NCBI RefSeq assembly: GCF_014633365.1
Contig: NC_068338.1
Location: 27,282,291 to 27,346,290 of the forward strand
Direction of reading: 5' to 3'
DNA length: 64,000 nt
Source of the DNA: Diospyros lotus
Taxonomy: Eukaryota > Streptophyta > Magnoliopsida > Ericales > Ebenaceae
Shown piece by piece: positions 13,801 through 28,300 of this stretch (positions are counted from its first letter, which is position 1; the number at the start of each line of letters is the position of its first letter). A program made the position numbers and the translations under genes. Below the pieces are notes generated by a model. That model searched no databases. It was not told the origin of the DNA and was given only the letters and a program-made list of their open reading frames with translations.

Positions 13801-16305
13801 TGTGCCTGTAAGTCTCATCACTCCTCGTTGTTATGTCTCAAAATATTCAATGGTTTGCCCTTCAATTACCTAGTTGTGGTTTTTGTTAGTAATTCCTTGA
13901 AATAGGAGTTCCATAATGTTTAACAGTTTGATGCCATTTCATTACATGTAAAACTATAAGCTTGAGTAACCTAAAAGAGATATTTATGATATACCTGTTT
14001 GTTATGCTTTAATGATACCTTATGCACTTTTTGGACATTTGAGACATACCACTTTTCTTTTGATCTTGACACTAAACACGCTCACAACATTTTCTATGCG
14101 CTTCTTAGGTATTAGTATTTGTGCTGGATAGTAGGCTTTTTCACCTCCTTTTAGCTTCTTTATGTACCACTAACTCAAAATAATGGACATTTTGATATGC
14201 TTAAAAAAATTATATTTGCAGAAGTAAAGACATTCGAACATTCATTTTTTCATTGACACTCTTCTAAAACTTTCACTTGTCTGAAAACCTACAAGCCTAA
14301 AAAAAGTAACGTTTCAGGTTCCATAGTGTTTCCTCTCTGTATACAGTATGTGAACCGCACACTGGAGCCTAAAAAGATAAAGATCCCATTAGATGCAAAC
14401 AAGATAAAGATCCCATTAGATGCTCTTTTTTGCCTGTTTGTTCTTGCTTGCTTTTCTTGACCTGCACCTAGCAGTATCTAGCATATTTTTTGTGTAATGT
14501 TTGGCCACATTTGTTTTTTACTTTATGAAATCACAACCTCACTAAAATACTGGTTACATTTTGCAGGATTTGGAAACTTCCAGTGTACAAAGTAGTAGGT
14601 AGTACTTTTATGTCTGCATAACTTGTTTGGTTTTTGCATGTATACAATGCTTGTTCTGATTTAATTCTTGAATTTCCAGTTCCAGACTTACCTACAGTGA
14701 TCTATGCCATCAGATACCTGAATCCAAGTTTAGGCAATGCTTATTAGCAACACTGGCTGCCCTTTTTAAGCTGATGAGTTCATATTATGCAATCATGAGT
14801 TTTCAGCCGGAGGACAAGGTAAATTCCATGGGTGGCTTTGTGTAAATTACTCAATTTGGATTGGTATACATTTATTGTTAGCTACATATAAATTTCTCTT
14901 TGTAGGTCATCTGTATGTATTCAGTTTACTATTTGTGCAGCCTTGGCTGGTTCTAGTTGTATTAAACATTTTTTGGATATTGCTTTGTATCAATTAAAGG
15001 TGACGATAAAGCTGTATCCTTTTCAAAATCTGATTCATAATATCCTTACAACTTTTTCATGTTAAAATTTATATGAGCTTACTATTTTTTCTTTCAGGTT
15101 ATTTGGTTTGAAATTAAAACCAAAGCACATTGTAAAAGGTTTTCTGGTGAATTGCTTAATGGACTAATTAAAGCCCTCTAAGGTTTTCATTGGTTTTGAC
15201 TTGGGAATGAGGGCTCTCTATGAGTGTTACTCTTCCCATGAAGTGTAAGTCCTGCAAACTCCATTTGTGAGTTGGTACTTGTATGCCTGTTAGGATGATG
15301 GGGTCCATGAAGCAATATTCTGAAAGCTGGACTGGGATATTGAATCAGGAAGGAGAAAGGGCCAGGCATTTTGCAGTCGGATTGGGGTTGATTTATATTA
15401 GTTAAATAAATAAAAACAACTATGAATTAGATCTAAAAGATAAAAGAAATTCAAATATATCACATAATACTTTAATAGAATCAAAATTTCATCAACTAAA
15501 ATTCTCCTACAATTAGAACAAGTCTACACAACAATGTTAATACAAACATAGGATGAAAATAAAATAAAATTCTAGATTAAAATTTCAAATTACAAGTCAA
15601 CATTTACAGAAAACTGTTGATGCATCAATATGAAGTTTATGGATGAATTTTATCATCATTGTAATTTCTTTCATTGTGTTATCCTTCTCCTTCATTTCTA
15701 GTAGAACTTGAACCACTAAAAGGATGGATGATGTCCACAGAACCTTCGTCAAGCCTTTCTAAATCATCCAAATTATCGTTATTTTTCCATCTTATAAAAA
15801 TGAAAGAGAAAAAACAATGTATAAGAATAGGGGATAATGGATTATATGAACAACATTTTATTCTTGTAAAGAAATGTGTAAAATGCATATACCTTGAGTA
15901 GAAGACTAGAAGTGAGGTCATTACCAACTGGAATGCATTCTATTCATAGCTTTCATTCTCACATTTTTGATAATCAAGCTCCACCGGTGGTTCTTCCTCA
16001 ACCCAAAACTGTCTTATCAGCTCATTTCAAAAGTAATATGATAATATGATCTCTTTTTGTTTAACCTCCAAAGAGTAAAAAAATAACAATTAATGAAAAG
16101 AACATAAAATTAAAAGAAAATGAAATTATAGGATTATTGAAAGATTAGTTATTCATGTATCACTGATGTTTCTAGCAGTGGAAGTCTATATATCTAATAT
16201 ATTGTTACTAGCTGCTTTTGACATGATCATCGATCTGTTTACTGTTCTTTTTTTAGTGAGATTTTAAAGAACCTAGCTGCTTTAATCTCTCTTTCCCTCT
16301 CTCCC

Positions 16306-16341
<36 letters not shown>

Positions 16342-19300
16342 GCAAAATTGCATTTGGCTTTGTGATCTTGAATTATTGCCTTGTCATCTTTAGTATGAGC
16401 ACTTTCAATTTTTTGCAGCAAATTTTAGGGGTAAAGGTTCTTTTACAAACCTTTCTGATTCTTGGTGAGAGAATAGTGGGACTCTAGATGTGCTTCTGCT
16501 GTGTAAGCGTATAATAAGCTTTTTTATGAAGTTTTATGTCACTGTTACAGGCTTCAGCATGCCATACTTCAAATATAAAGGAGAAGCCAGGTGATGTTTC
16601 TGGGTTTCCTGGGGATATAAAGCAGGCTGACTCAGTAACAGGAAATCATAAATCAAGTATGGATGATGTCTCAATCTCCGATCCCATGGACAGAGTTCAA
16701 GCAACAGTGCCCGCCTCTTCAGATAATGCTACTGAAACTAATAGTTCCATTTCGGCAGAATCTTCTGATCTGGTTGATGAATCAAGGAATGGTGGGAGTG
16801 AAGCGTCAAGCAGTGGATCCCCATGGTTTCAGCTGAGGAAAGATGCTATGGTATTTGTTTCACAGACGCTGCAGCGTGGCCGCAAAAATCTTTGGCAACT
16901 CACAACAAGCCGTGTATCAGTGTTGCTTTCTTCTTCTGCTGTTTGTTCAACCAGCATTCATCAATTTTTGAAAAATTATGAAGAACTTAATGTCTTCATC
17001 TTGGCTGGGGAAGCTTTTTGTGGAGCCAAAGCAGTTGAGTTCAGGCAGAAAGTGAAGGCAGTCTGTGAAAACTATTATCTTGCTTTTCATCGGCAGAATA
17101 TATATGTAAGTCCTTGTCCTGAAGTATATATACAAGTTTTTAGTTATCATTTCTTGAAATAAATTATATACTGTTAGGCACAGCTTGTTATTTTGGTTCT
17201 TTAAGGAATTTTATTTTTCAAAGAACAAATGACCCAAATGAGAGCGCCTGATCTCAGTTGCTGCATCTTGATCCTTCCTCATTGTGGGAGGAAGGGGATG
17301 ACTTTCCACGGTCGTCAAGAGAAGAAGAGGGCTCCTCAGATGGCTTTTGCTGACTAATGCAGAGTTGTTTTTGGCTTTGTGAGAAAGTGTTAGAACTCTC
17401 TCATTCAGGCTGGATTTTGGGCATCAAAGGCTCTATGTAAAGAGAGTTTGGTAGAGTTGGCTTTAGAAGCTTATCTAACAGGGAATGGGGGTTTGTTGTA
17501 ATGGTATTGGCTCTTTGTAGGATGTCGAGGTTAATTTACTCATCGGAGATGGGCAATATGGATTGGGAAGGTGCGTGACAGTTTTATTTATTATTTATTT
17601 TGGATTTTGTTAGCCTTAGATTGGACCAGAATTGCGTTGTAGAAGGGAAATTGTTGTTGGAGGTAGTGTCTAAACCTTCTTGGCCTGAGCATCGTTTAGA
17701 AGTTCTTCCTTCAAAAGAAGTTGATGGTTGTGACATAAGAGTAAGGATAGTGGATGTGAAAACATGTAATTTTGCTTCGATTGATTAAATTCATTAGTTG
17801 GAATTTTTGGGAGAAAATGGGTATTTGGGGATATTCAAGGGATATTTCAGATCATCTCTGCTGGGCCCTGATTGGACCCAGTGGACCTGTTGTGGGTTTA
17901 TATGGGAAAAACTTAGAGGGAAATTCATGGCCTGAGATGGGCATGTGAATGATCAAGGGTATGAAGAAATGGGTGTGGAAAAAGGAGGCGAAAATACCCT
18001 AGAGGAGGTCTTCAGTCAACTGATCGAAACTTGTTCTGCTCACTGGACAAGTTCAATTGATTGGACTGGGGCTTTAGTTTACCGAAGCTAGATGGCCGAG
18101 ACTTGTTCTATAAGCTAGACAAGTTTGGTTGACTGAACTAGGGTTTCAGTCGACCGAAGAGATGCTCGCTGGAACAATGGGTTTTGGCGACCAATTTGAA
18201 TTACAACTGGGTTTTGGACCATGGACTTTTGGAATTAAAAGGATCTCATTGAGACGTTAATAAGCACCTAATGGGACACTTCTAAAGATTAGAATTGCCC
18301 AATTAAGAGGGCCCATGTACAGATTAATTGACGGGGATTACGTGACCAATTAAGGTGAGTTAGGACAAGAAGAATGGAATGACTGATTAATTGAGGTGGT
18401 TAGGCTAATGACAAGGAATTTTCCCCATTGGTATCTCTGAGAGTGTTGGATAGACGTGGGGAATAAAAGGATGGGGAAATGAGGGAATTACCATGCAAGA
18501 GGCCAACCAAGTTGGAGGGGGCCAGTGTCAAAACTGATGGCAAGTCTGGAAAAAGCAATTAGGGCTGATGTTTGCCCTAAAAACCAAGTCAAGAAAAGCC
18601 TGAACAGGGCTGGAAAGAAGAGGGAACAAACCAGAAAATTTGTTTGCAAATCTTGGTGGACCAAAATGCCTTTATGGAAGAGACTACTAGGGCATCAAGT
18701 AGGGGGAATTGGGTAATTGCAGGGGCAATATAGAAGGCCTCGAGAAGGGTGTCTTTGCTCATTTTCATGCATGCTATTGCAGAGAAAATTGAGGGAAAGA
18801 GAGGGAGAGTGAGAGAAGTCTTGGGAGCTTGGGGGTGACAAACTCTTACAAGGTAAGGGACTGAGGAGAGGAGTGAGCAACAACTTAGGGAGAACCCTTG
18901 GTGCTTGGAAGCATAACCACTGTAGGTCTTTCATTAAACCCCTTTTGAGGTGCATGACATACATGGCATGTAATTTTTGTGTGATGCATTTTATTTTCAT
19001 GTTATATAACTATTATGTGCATTTGGAGTGCATAGATGATGGTATGGCAAGGTTGTCCATGGGGGACTTTCGCCGCGGAAGTGACGGTGTTTCTCTGAAG
19101 ACAGTAACCATAAAGGTCACTCCCTTTACAAAGGGGGCATTGTCTTGGTCAAAGAGGCCCTGAAAATGAAAGTATGGGAAATGGGGGTGCATTCATGGTA
19201 TGCATGGAATTCTTACTGAGCTATAGACGCTCATGACTTGCATTCTCACTCTACATGTTTAGATGATCATGAGGTAGCTACCGCTAGCAGAGGCCATTAG

Positions 19301-22300
19301 AGTAGCTCATAAATTGAGCTGTTTTAAGAGCATGCTATACTATTTTTGTATCATGTTTTGGTAGGATAGACATCTTATTGTTGGGATGTATTGTGATGTT
19401 GTGTGGGCATGTATCTTTTGTAATGGATGTAACCCTATATGGTATTTTCACAAGGGTAGACGAATATGAATGTTTTGGGTTTTGGTTTGAAGTTGAAAAT
19501 GGAGGTCTTATTCAAAATGTTGTGTTCAACAGCAAAGAGTTGCTTTAAAACAAATATTGTAACACATCTTAATATTTAAAATAGCCATTAAGAGTTTTGG
19601 GAAGAAGGGTTTTACAAAAATGAAATGATTTTAAGGACAAGCCGAGTTTTTGGGGGCAAAATTGACATGCTTTTTTATGATTAAGGAAAAGAATGGACTC
19701 AATGAAGTCGATCTTGTGCCCATGACGTGTTGTTGGAGATCCCATGGGAAGGGCTGCAACATTGTCAAAGCTTTTAGGAAATCCAACTCCATTTAGACCA
19801 TAAATTAACGTTAAAAAGTCAATCGTTTGAAAGTGTTATAATTGGGAGCACTGGCAGTCCTTGGAAAGATTAGAAGGTCTCAGACTTCCCATTTAGGATT
19901 ATATGTGAGGTAGTGGCAGTTAGGTAAATTAGGCTAACTGTATATTATATTAAGTGAGGGGTAGTTAAGGAATTTTCCCAGTTATATCCCCCTTTGTAAC
20001 TCATGCCCTTATGTCTATAAATGAGAGGCGTGGGGGTAAACTGCCGAGTGGGTGATTGATCATTCTTATTGTTGTGTGCAAAAGCTGTATTGTGAGAGAA
20101 AGCTAGAGAAGATAGTCTTGTAATCTCATAGTGAGAATTATCATGTATCAGTGAGAGAAGAGGGATTATGCAAGTGTATTTCTTGTACTGTTTTTCATCA
20201 AGTTCTAGTGGATTGCTGTCTCTGAAAGCGGCTGGATGTAGGACTGTTTTATGCGGCCTGAACCAGGATAAAAGCTGGGTGTTTCTTGTGTGGTTTGCAT
20301 GTTCTTTCTTTAATCTTTTCAATTCTGTTCTTGTTATATTTCTGTATTGAATTAAATCAGTGTGTAAGGGTGAGTGTATTTGGGCTTGATTCAAGGACTG
20401 CCAGTGCTCCCAATTATAACAAAAAGGGGAGTAAAATAGTTGCTAGAGTGGCTTCGGTTGATCGAATGTCAATTTTAGTGAACCAAAGATAGACATAGAG
20501 ACAAGAGGACCTCATTGGTTTACTTTGGTCAACTGAAACTTGAAGCTCAATTGAGAGCTATTGGATGACTTATGTTAACTGAACCTGGATTTTGGTCGAC
20601 TGGAGTCAGCCAAAAACAAAGAAAAGGAGAACAGGGAATAACATCATCGACCATGGAGGGTCAAGGTTGGTGGGTTTGAATTCTAAGTCCTTAAGGAAAA
20701 TAAAATAATATAAACGAGATTAATTAGCCACACTAAAAAGGTATTTTCCCAAACCAAGGCACCGGACTTGTTTGAAGTCTAGGTGGAGTGACCAGGTAAC
20801 CATTGGGAAACCACAGGTATTTTCCTACTGGATGTATGCCAGCAGTGCCAACCCGATTGTGTTATTAGGGAAAATAAAAAAAGCCTCTGGAAATTTGGAG
20901 AGAATGAGGGTCGCGACTGTGGATGAGGCTGCTTCGCAGATGTTTTTTGATGCTTGGTTGTGACTCCCAAAGGTCGGAATGATATTTTTCAGGTACTTTA
21001 GAACTGACTGATTGGGCAAATCAGACATGGAAAGTCCAATGGGGATGGGTGTCAAGGATCTTTGTAGCTCTTTCTTCCTCTTCTTATTTCAGTCCAAGGA
21101 AAAGGCAAGCAGAAAGTTCCAATGGGGATTGTTTTGTAAGTCCATTCTTTTCCTCTTCTTATTTTGTAAGTGCTCCAGATCTTTCTGTGACCGTGTTTTC
21201 CTTTCTGAGCTATCTTTTTTGTTCCCATCCTGCTGCTCTTGTGCAGAATGAGACTCTGGAGGCTGTCTGCTAACCTCTGGTTTTTTTGAGGATGTCCTGT
21301 GATGCTGAGCATTCTTGCTCCACGGGTGGACTTTCCTTCACCTGGTTTGAAGTGTAATCTGAAAAGAGATAACCATATTTCTTTAACTGGACTAGGGAGT
21401 TCTGTTCAATCTCTTTTCACCTAGAAGAGGATGGTAGTGGAGAGGGTTGGAGGGATCTTTGGTGCAGGAACTTGGAGGAAAGAGGTGGTTGATACTATTT
21501 TTATGCCTTTTTCTTTGGAAGGAAATGAGGCAATCGCTATACTGTCTTGAGTCTTTCAAGGGGCTTCTTAGTAGGTTCAAGGACTAGGTACAACTTTGCG
21601 ATGCAGGACTGTCTTGAGGGAAATTTGGATTGTAGGTGTAGGAGTAGATTTTTGGATGTATTTATTTTATTTTTTTTATTTATTTATTTTTTGTTTGGGG
21701 GGGGGGGGGGTTCTATAATTTCTTGTATTTGTGGGTATGTTTCTTGTTTCACGTTGGATATATATGTGTGTGTACTTGAATGTGGAATGTAGTTATGTGA
21801 TCAGTTTTCTTATAAATTTCTGTGTCAACTGCTCTCCTCTCTCTTAATCTTCTCTGCTCTTCTTCTTCTTCATTCCCAACTGTCCTACATCAATTTGGTA
21901 TCAGAGGAAACCTTGATCCATCTTGCTTCATTCTGAAGCTTCTCAATGCATCTATCAGAAACATTCAGCTACAGTTCATTGTCCACTACCCAGCACAGCA
22001 TCATCTTCATCGAACCATCATCAACATGGCATCCATCTTTCAGGACACCTGATTTTATCAACAAAGCGACATTTTGTGAAGCTGTCATCAGTCATCAACA
22101 AAGCTACATATTCATCAATATACCATTGAAACTTCCGGATGAGCTTTAGCAACCTTTGAAACCCTCAACTTGCTCAAGTACCCAGCATTGAAGCATTGGA
22201 TGCCCTGACCAATGCCTATTCTTCCAGCATTGAAGCATTGGATGCCCTGACCAATGCATATTCTTCCAGCAAGAGCATTGCATGAAGTCGTGCGAAGTCG

Positions 22301-25300
22301 TGCTGTGTTGAAATCCAACTGGAAACACTTGCTGACAGGTTCCGACACAGCCAAAAGCTTCACTCTAGTCATTGAATTCTCACCAGAGGCCTTGCTGACG
22401 GTGCCTACCCTCTATCACACCATCACCATGGTTGAAAGTCCTTGCCACTGTGATTTCTGCTGCCAGCCTGATTACCTTCTCTCTTCCCCCCCAACTTCCA
22501 GCAACCCTATTTGAATTTCTCTACTCTAACCCAATTGCTTTCTTACTCGACCCAATTTGGAACCAAATTTCCCATTCCAGAAACCCAATATCCGCTTATT
22601 ACCCCAAGCCAAACCCCAAATTATATCTTAGTCCCGGCTATCCCAGTCCAAGTTTTTATCTTTAACGTAGTTCATTTCACTCCCAGACCGTGATAGAACC
22701 TAATTCTTTTAAACTCAAGTCCAACACCTAATTAACCAAACCAGCCCCTCACCGATTAAACCATAGCCCAAGTCAGAATATAGGAACTTTTGGGTGTTTT
22801 TTTTTAACGGTTGGTCAACCTTTTCCCATTGGAACTTGATTATAGCTTAGGAAAAATTTATAGAATGCATGGGACCAAGAAAACCTTATTTGTGTGACCC
22901 CAAAACTTGTGCAACATGTGAGCTTTCCCATATTGCCATATAACTTGTTCTTCCATGATTTTGCCAAGTATTAGTCCTTGTATCTTCTTGTTTTAATGTT
23001 TGCACTATAAACATATGGCATGTTATTTGCATTATTTCTTTTAGTTTGCATGAGCATTACTGTAGCTTAGGTTTGCTTTGTTTCCTTGTAGTTTGGCCTA
23101 CCTCAGCAATTGTTCATTCTCTTTTTCATTATAAAAAAAAGGTCCAACACAAAAACCAAGACACCAATCCACCCAAACTCTCATCCAATGATTTCCCAAA
23201 CCTTGTCTACCTGCCTTGACACATATAGATATTGCAATCTCCCCCTGGCCTCTGTTCCTATTTTTCAGCTGTGTTTTACCATCTGTATCCTTAACAATTT
23301 GAAGCAAGTCTGTGCACCTTCCTATCCCTATATAGAGATATTGCCCCCTTCCCCTCCATTTATTCGCTTTCTTTCCGAGGGAGGCTGTGTTCCAGCATCT
23401 GTAATCCTTCCAGTTTCAATTTAAGCCGAACTGTCTTCTGTCTGTTGGCATATAATATTCTTTTCCATGTGATTGTACCATAAGCTATTTGGTTGTTTCC
23501 ACCATCTGTTCTTCATATTGCATCAAGTAACATTATGCATTTCCGAAAATTAATTTTTATTTTATTTTGCAGGCACTAAAAATGGTTCTGGAAAAGGAGA
23601 ATTGGCTAAAATTGCCAGCAGAGACCCTACAAGTCATCAGTTTTTCTGGACTTACTGGTGATGGGGCAGCACTGATTGTTCCATCTGATCATAATTCTTC
23701 TAGTAAAAGAGTGATGCATTCCAGTAGATCTGCAGATTCAGTTGGAAATGGCTCCAAGAGTAGTGGATTTTCCTGTTGGCTTAAAGATGGAAATCCATTT
23801 TTGGTGAGACTAAGTTCCAAAGAGTTCCATGATTCCTTTTCACCTAAAGGGTCTGACTCTGGAAGTTATAGTCATTCTGATAAGCTTCTTCCAAAAGACA
23901 ATGATACAAATCATATAAATGGAAGTCATAGTCATTCTGTCTCAGAAGATGAAAATGAAGATCTTCTTGCTGACTTTATTGATGAAGATAGTCAACTACC
24001 GAGCAGGATCTCTAAGCCCAATCATTCAAGGAATTATTCATCTCACTGCAATGATGAAGAAATGACAGCTCAAACAGGATCTTCGCTTTGTCTTCTGAGG
24101 TGACATATTCTTTACCCTTACATTTGAAATATTAAATACATCCATAGTTGCATTTAGCTGAAAGTGTTTGGCTCTAGGTTGATGGATAAATATGCAAGGC
24201 TGATACAGAAACTGGAGATAGTGAATGTTGAGTTTTTTAAGGTAAACTCATAGCTACTGGCCTTTTTTTCCTTGTTCTTTAGTATATCTGTTCATTCATT
24301 CTCAAAGATACTTCCAGTTCTATTTAACTTCTGTCTGACAGTCCGTTCTTACAGGGAATATGCCAATTGTTTGGAATTTTTTTCTATTTTGTTTTTGAAA
24401 CGTTTAGCCAACAGAACACTTCTACTGGAAAAGGATTGAGTGACTCGATTAATTGTAAGTATCTTTTAACCAATTAGTCGCCTTCTTTTATAGTATTTTC
24501 CGTTATTTTATTCTTTATTTCTCTTTTCTGATTCTTCTTAATTTCTTTCTTGTTATGTTGTATTCTTGAAGCTTATTAAGTTAATATATCCTTGTACACT
24601 AATCCATAATGAGCTATTTTTTATTGGAGGCAATTTCAAGATCATAAATTGCCCTCTATTTTTTGATTGCAGATCAGCTAAAGACAGCATTATCGAGAAT
24701 ATCTCAAGATTGTGAGCAATGGATAAAACCCCAGTTTCTATCTTTTGGTTCTTCTTCACCAACAGCTATGAATACTTCTGTCAGTCATATGGATGTGGCA
24801 CCTACTAGTCTACTTGCTAACAATTTGGGTCATCCACTTAGTACATCTTTTGGCCTCAAGGTATATTTATATATGAAGTAATGCTCTGCTCGTTTCCAAT
24901 TGCTTAATGATTGATTGCCCCCTTATCATTTATCAAAAAAGAAGAAGAAAAGAAAAGATAAAACTGTCATCTCTGATTGTGGAACTTCATTCCTGGATTT
25001 GTGGTTAACAAAGTTTTGACTCTTTATATATATATATATATATACATGTCTATTCTTGAAATGACATTGTTGATAATGAAGTTATTTTGAGAGAGAGCCT
25101 AATGACACCCGATGGTGCTTTCACTTTTGCTCCCCCCCCCCCCCCCCCCCAACCCAAAAACTCCTCTGATAAACCCTAAGGTCTCAAACTATGAACAACT
25201 TAGATATTATATCATATTATTTATCTGAAAAAAGATCATATAGTTTATTGACGTTAAAGTGCTACATCAAATTTAAGGAATGAGTTAGCTCCAATTCTCC

Positions 25301-28300
25301 TATTCTCACATCTGGTTTCTCTTTATTTCCTCCCTACTTCTTCTCCGCCTCCTCCTTTTCTTGCATTTGTTTTGGTATTTGGTTGGTTGTTCTCTTCTAG
25401 ACTCAACCGAAATTTCAAGAGTGTGTACTATTGTCCTTCCCCTAGAATTATTAACCTGTATACCTGAATAAACTAGGTTATCCAAAGAAGACTTTTGAAG
25501 CTGTTTTATTGTCCTGTTAATAGTTAACAGGGCTCTTGAGCCATGGATGTTAGACCTAGCCAAGAGGTTTTTGCTATTCTCCTTCTAGGAAGCATGGATT
25601 CTTTTCAAGGGTGCAATACCTATGCAAGGGCCTATATGCCATGTCCAACAACTGTCCTTTCAGACCCTTATACAGGCACCATACAATTGTCCTACACATG
25701 TTTAAGCGCATGCTTTTTATTGTTTATTTTTTGCCTATACGGAAACTTGGGGGTCATGCTTGTATCCATTTCTAGAGGCTTAGAGCACATGAAACATAAT
25801 GCAAGTTTGAAGGGCACAACTTCATATCTAATAATAAGATAAGAAACAATATAATTCTTGCAATGTTACATGGACTTCCCCCAAATTATAAAATAACAGT
25901 GTCAGACCCTTGATAGTTGGCATACTGTAGATATGTGTTTTGATGTGGCTAACTAGGAAAGAGCCCGATATATTGTGGCTCTTCTGGAATTGTGAAACAC
26001 CCATGTCAGGCACTTAACCATAGGACATTGACCTGTATTTGAAGTAGCCATTTGAGATGACAGTAAACAATTTTTTCGTGAACCAATATTTTGACTTCTT
26101 TTTGGTTGGGCAATTGATGTGGGTAAAGACCTTTTGTTTTCTTTCTGAAACAGACGAAACTAGGGCACAACCGAGAGAAAGGAATGCTCGGATTTTACTT
26201 AGAGAAACTGAATGAACAAAATGAAAATCAAGATTCATAAAATGAAGGCAACGCTGATTATATACTCAGCAAGCCTAAGCCACTGCCTAACTACACAACA
26301 GCATAAGCATACAAGCAAAATTACAACAGTAACAGCACAATTATTTAAATGATCAACAACAAACTTTAAGCAGCAACTCAGGTAATATGTTCTTTCACAT
26401 TCCCCCTCAAACTAGACTTCCTCTTGACTGGTTGCTTCTCTGAAAATTCTTGAGAGACTGCTGCCTGGACAGGTGACAACTTTAGACTAAGTTTATCACA
26501 CAAACACTGAAATCTGCTCGGTTAACCCTTAGTGAAGATATCAGCTATCTGATGTGAAGTAGGAACATAACGGATCTCTACCTCACCATTTTCCACCTTT
26601 TCTCGCACAAAATACACATCAATCTCAATGTGTTTAGTGCGAGAATAAAACACCGGATTTTCAGCAATACTCTTGGCAGCCATATTGTCACTCCATACAA
26701 TCGGTGTATGAACACACTGATATCCTAACTCTGCAAACAATGATGCTAGCCACAATATTTCAGTTACCCCTTGAGCAGTGGTCCTATATTCAGCCTCTCC
26801 CACAAATTGGGCAACAACTGACTGCTTCTGTGAACTCCATACTATCAGGTTATTCCCAAAAAATACACAAACACCACTAGTTGATCTCTTGGTAACCCTA
26901 CAACCAACATGATCCGCATCAGTATAAACCACTAAGGGTAAATCAGTAGGTGCTGGTGAGAACAGTAAGCCCAAGCCAAGAGTACCCTTGAGATATCTAA
27001 GCAGTCTTTTACAGGCCATCCAGTGTTGCTGCTTAGGAGAGGACAAAAACTGACTTAGTTTATTGACGACAAATGATATGTCTAGTCTAGTGTAGGTCAA
27101 ATATTGCAAGGATCCAATAATGGTTCGATATAGAGATGGATTTAAGAAAGAATCTCTCTCATTAGTTAAGGAGATAGCTGAATTCATGGGAGTATCATAT
27201 GGTTTACAGTCTTGCATAGCTGCCTTTGTAGGCACCTTAGGTGAATCCCACATTGACTGTGCAAAGGGGGGAATTGGACATATAAGTGCGGAAAGTGTTT
27301 TACATAGTGACACGTGTTTTGGGATTAAATCCCAAACTAACAAAATCGGGGATTAGTTATGACCTGAACCGGACAATACGTTGCTATGTGGACCCCAGCC
27401 ATTACAGAATGGTATCAGAGCCGACTCCCGAGCCTTTGAGCGCGGTGGTGGGGCAAACCTCAGTGAGGACGCTGAGTCCCTAAGGGGGGGTGTGTGTAGG
27501 CACCTTAGGTGAATCCCACATCGGCCATGCATGAGGGGGGGAATTGTGTAATACTCCAAGAGCCTAGAGAAGGGTAGTATATATTAAGGATAAGTAAGGA
27601 AGAAAACAACACTAGTTGGATACCTTTTGAGCTAAATGTAGGCAAAGAGCTTCAGGGTTAAGTGTGCTTGAGTTACGGAAACTCAATGATGGGTGACCCC
27701 TTGGGAAGTTTGTGTAGGCCCATCAAGGTAAGTTGTTCTGGTCTTTCCTATTGTTTGATGCGGGATATTACATGTGGTATCAGAGCTGACCCTTGGTGAA
27801 GGCGGTTTGATGAGAGTGGGGAGTGGCGCTGGGGCTCAAGGGCTTGTACAAGGAGCAGCTTCTGGTAGGCTTCTAAGATGGCAGCCCCCAAATGGGAGAA
27901 GATCTGGGACTAGTTGTAAGGTCGCATGACGAGCACATCATGTGCTCAAGAGGGGGGGGGGGGGGGAGAATGTAATACTCTAAGAGCTTAGAGAAGGGTA
28001 GTAGATATCGAGGATAAGTAAGGACGGAAACAATATCAGCTGGATACCTTTTGGGTTAAATGTAGGTAAATAACTCCGGGGTTAAGCGTGCTTGAGTTAG
28101 GGAAACTCAAGGATGGGTGATCCCTTGGGACGTTCGCGTAGGGTCATCAGGGTAAGTTGTTCCGGTCCTTCCTATCGTTCGATGCGAGATGTTACAAATT
28201 GGGCATATAAGTGCGGAGAGTGTTCTACATAGTGACGCGCGTTTTGGGATTAAATCCTAGACTCACAAAATCGGAGATTGGTTGTAACCTGAACCGGACA

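Larger units (their letters stand above)
17106..23572 (+). other. VPS50 intron 7 (6.5 kb) with repeat remnants
   Basis: It contains a solo LTR (19834-20421) and older unclassified repetitive DNA on both sides. Motifs of the type gtcaactga/gtcgactgg recur at about 18010-18160 and 20440-20610, suggesting that the solo LTR split an older repeat. A possible LTR/PBS junction lies at 21890-21912 and a 42-bp tandem repeat at 22186-22269. The G14 run at 21697-21710 is of uncertain length. I recognise no gene. Confidence 0.6.
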
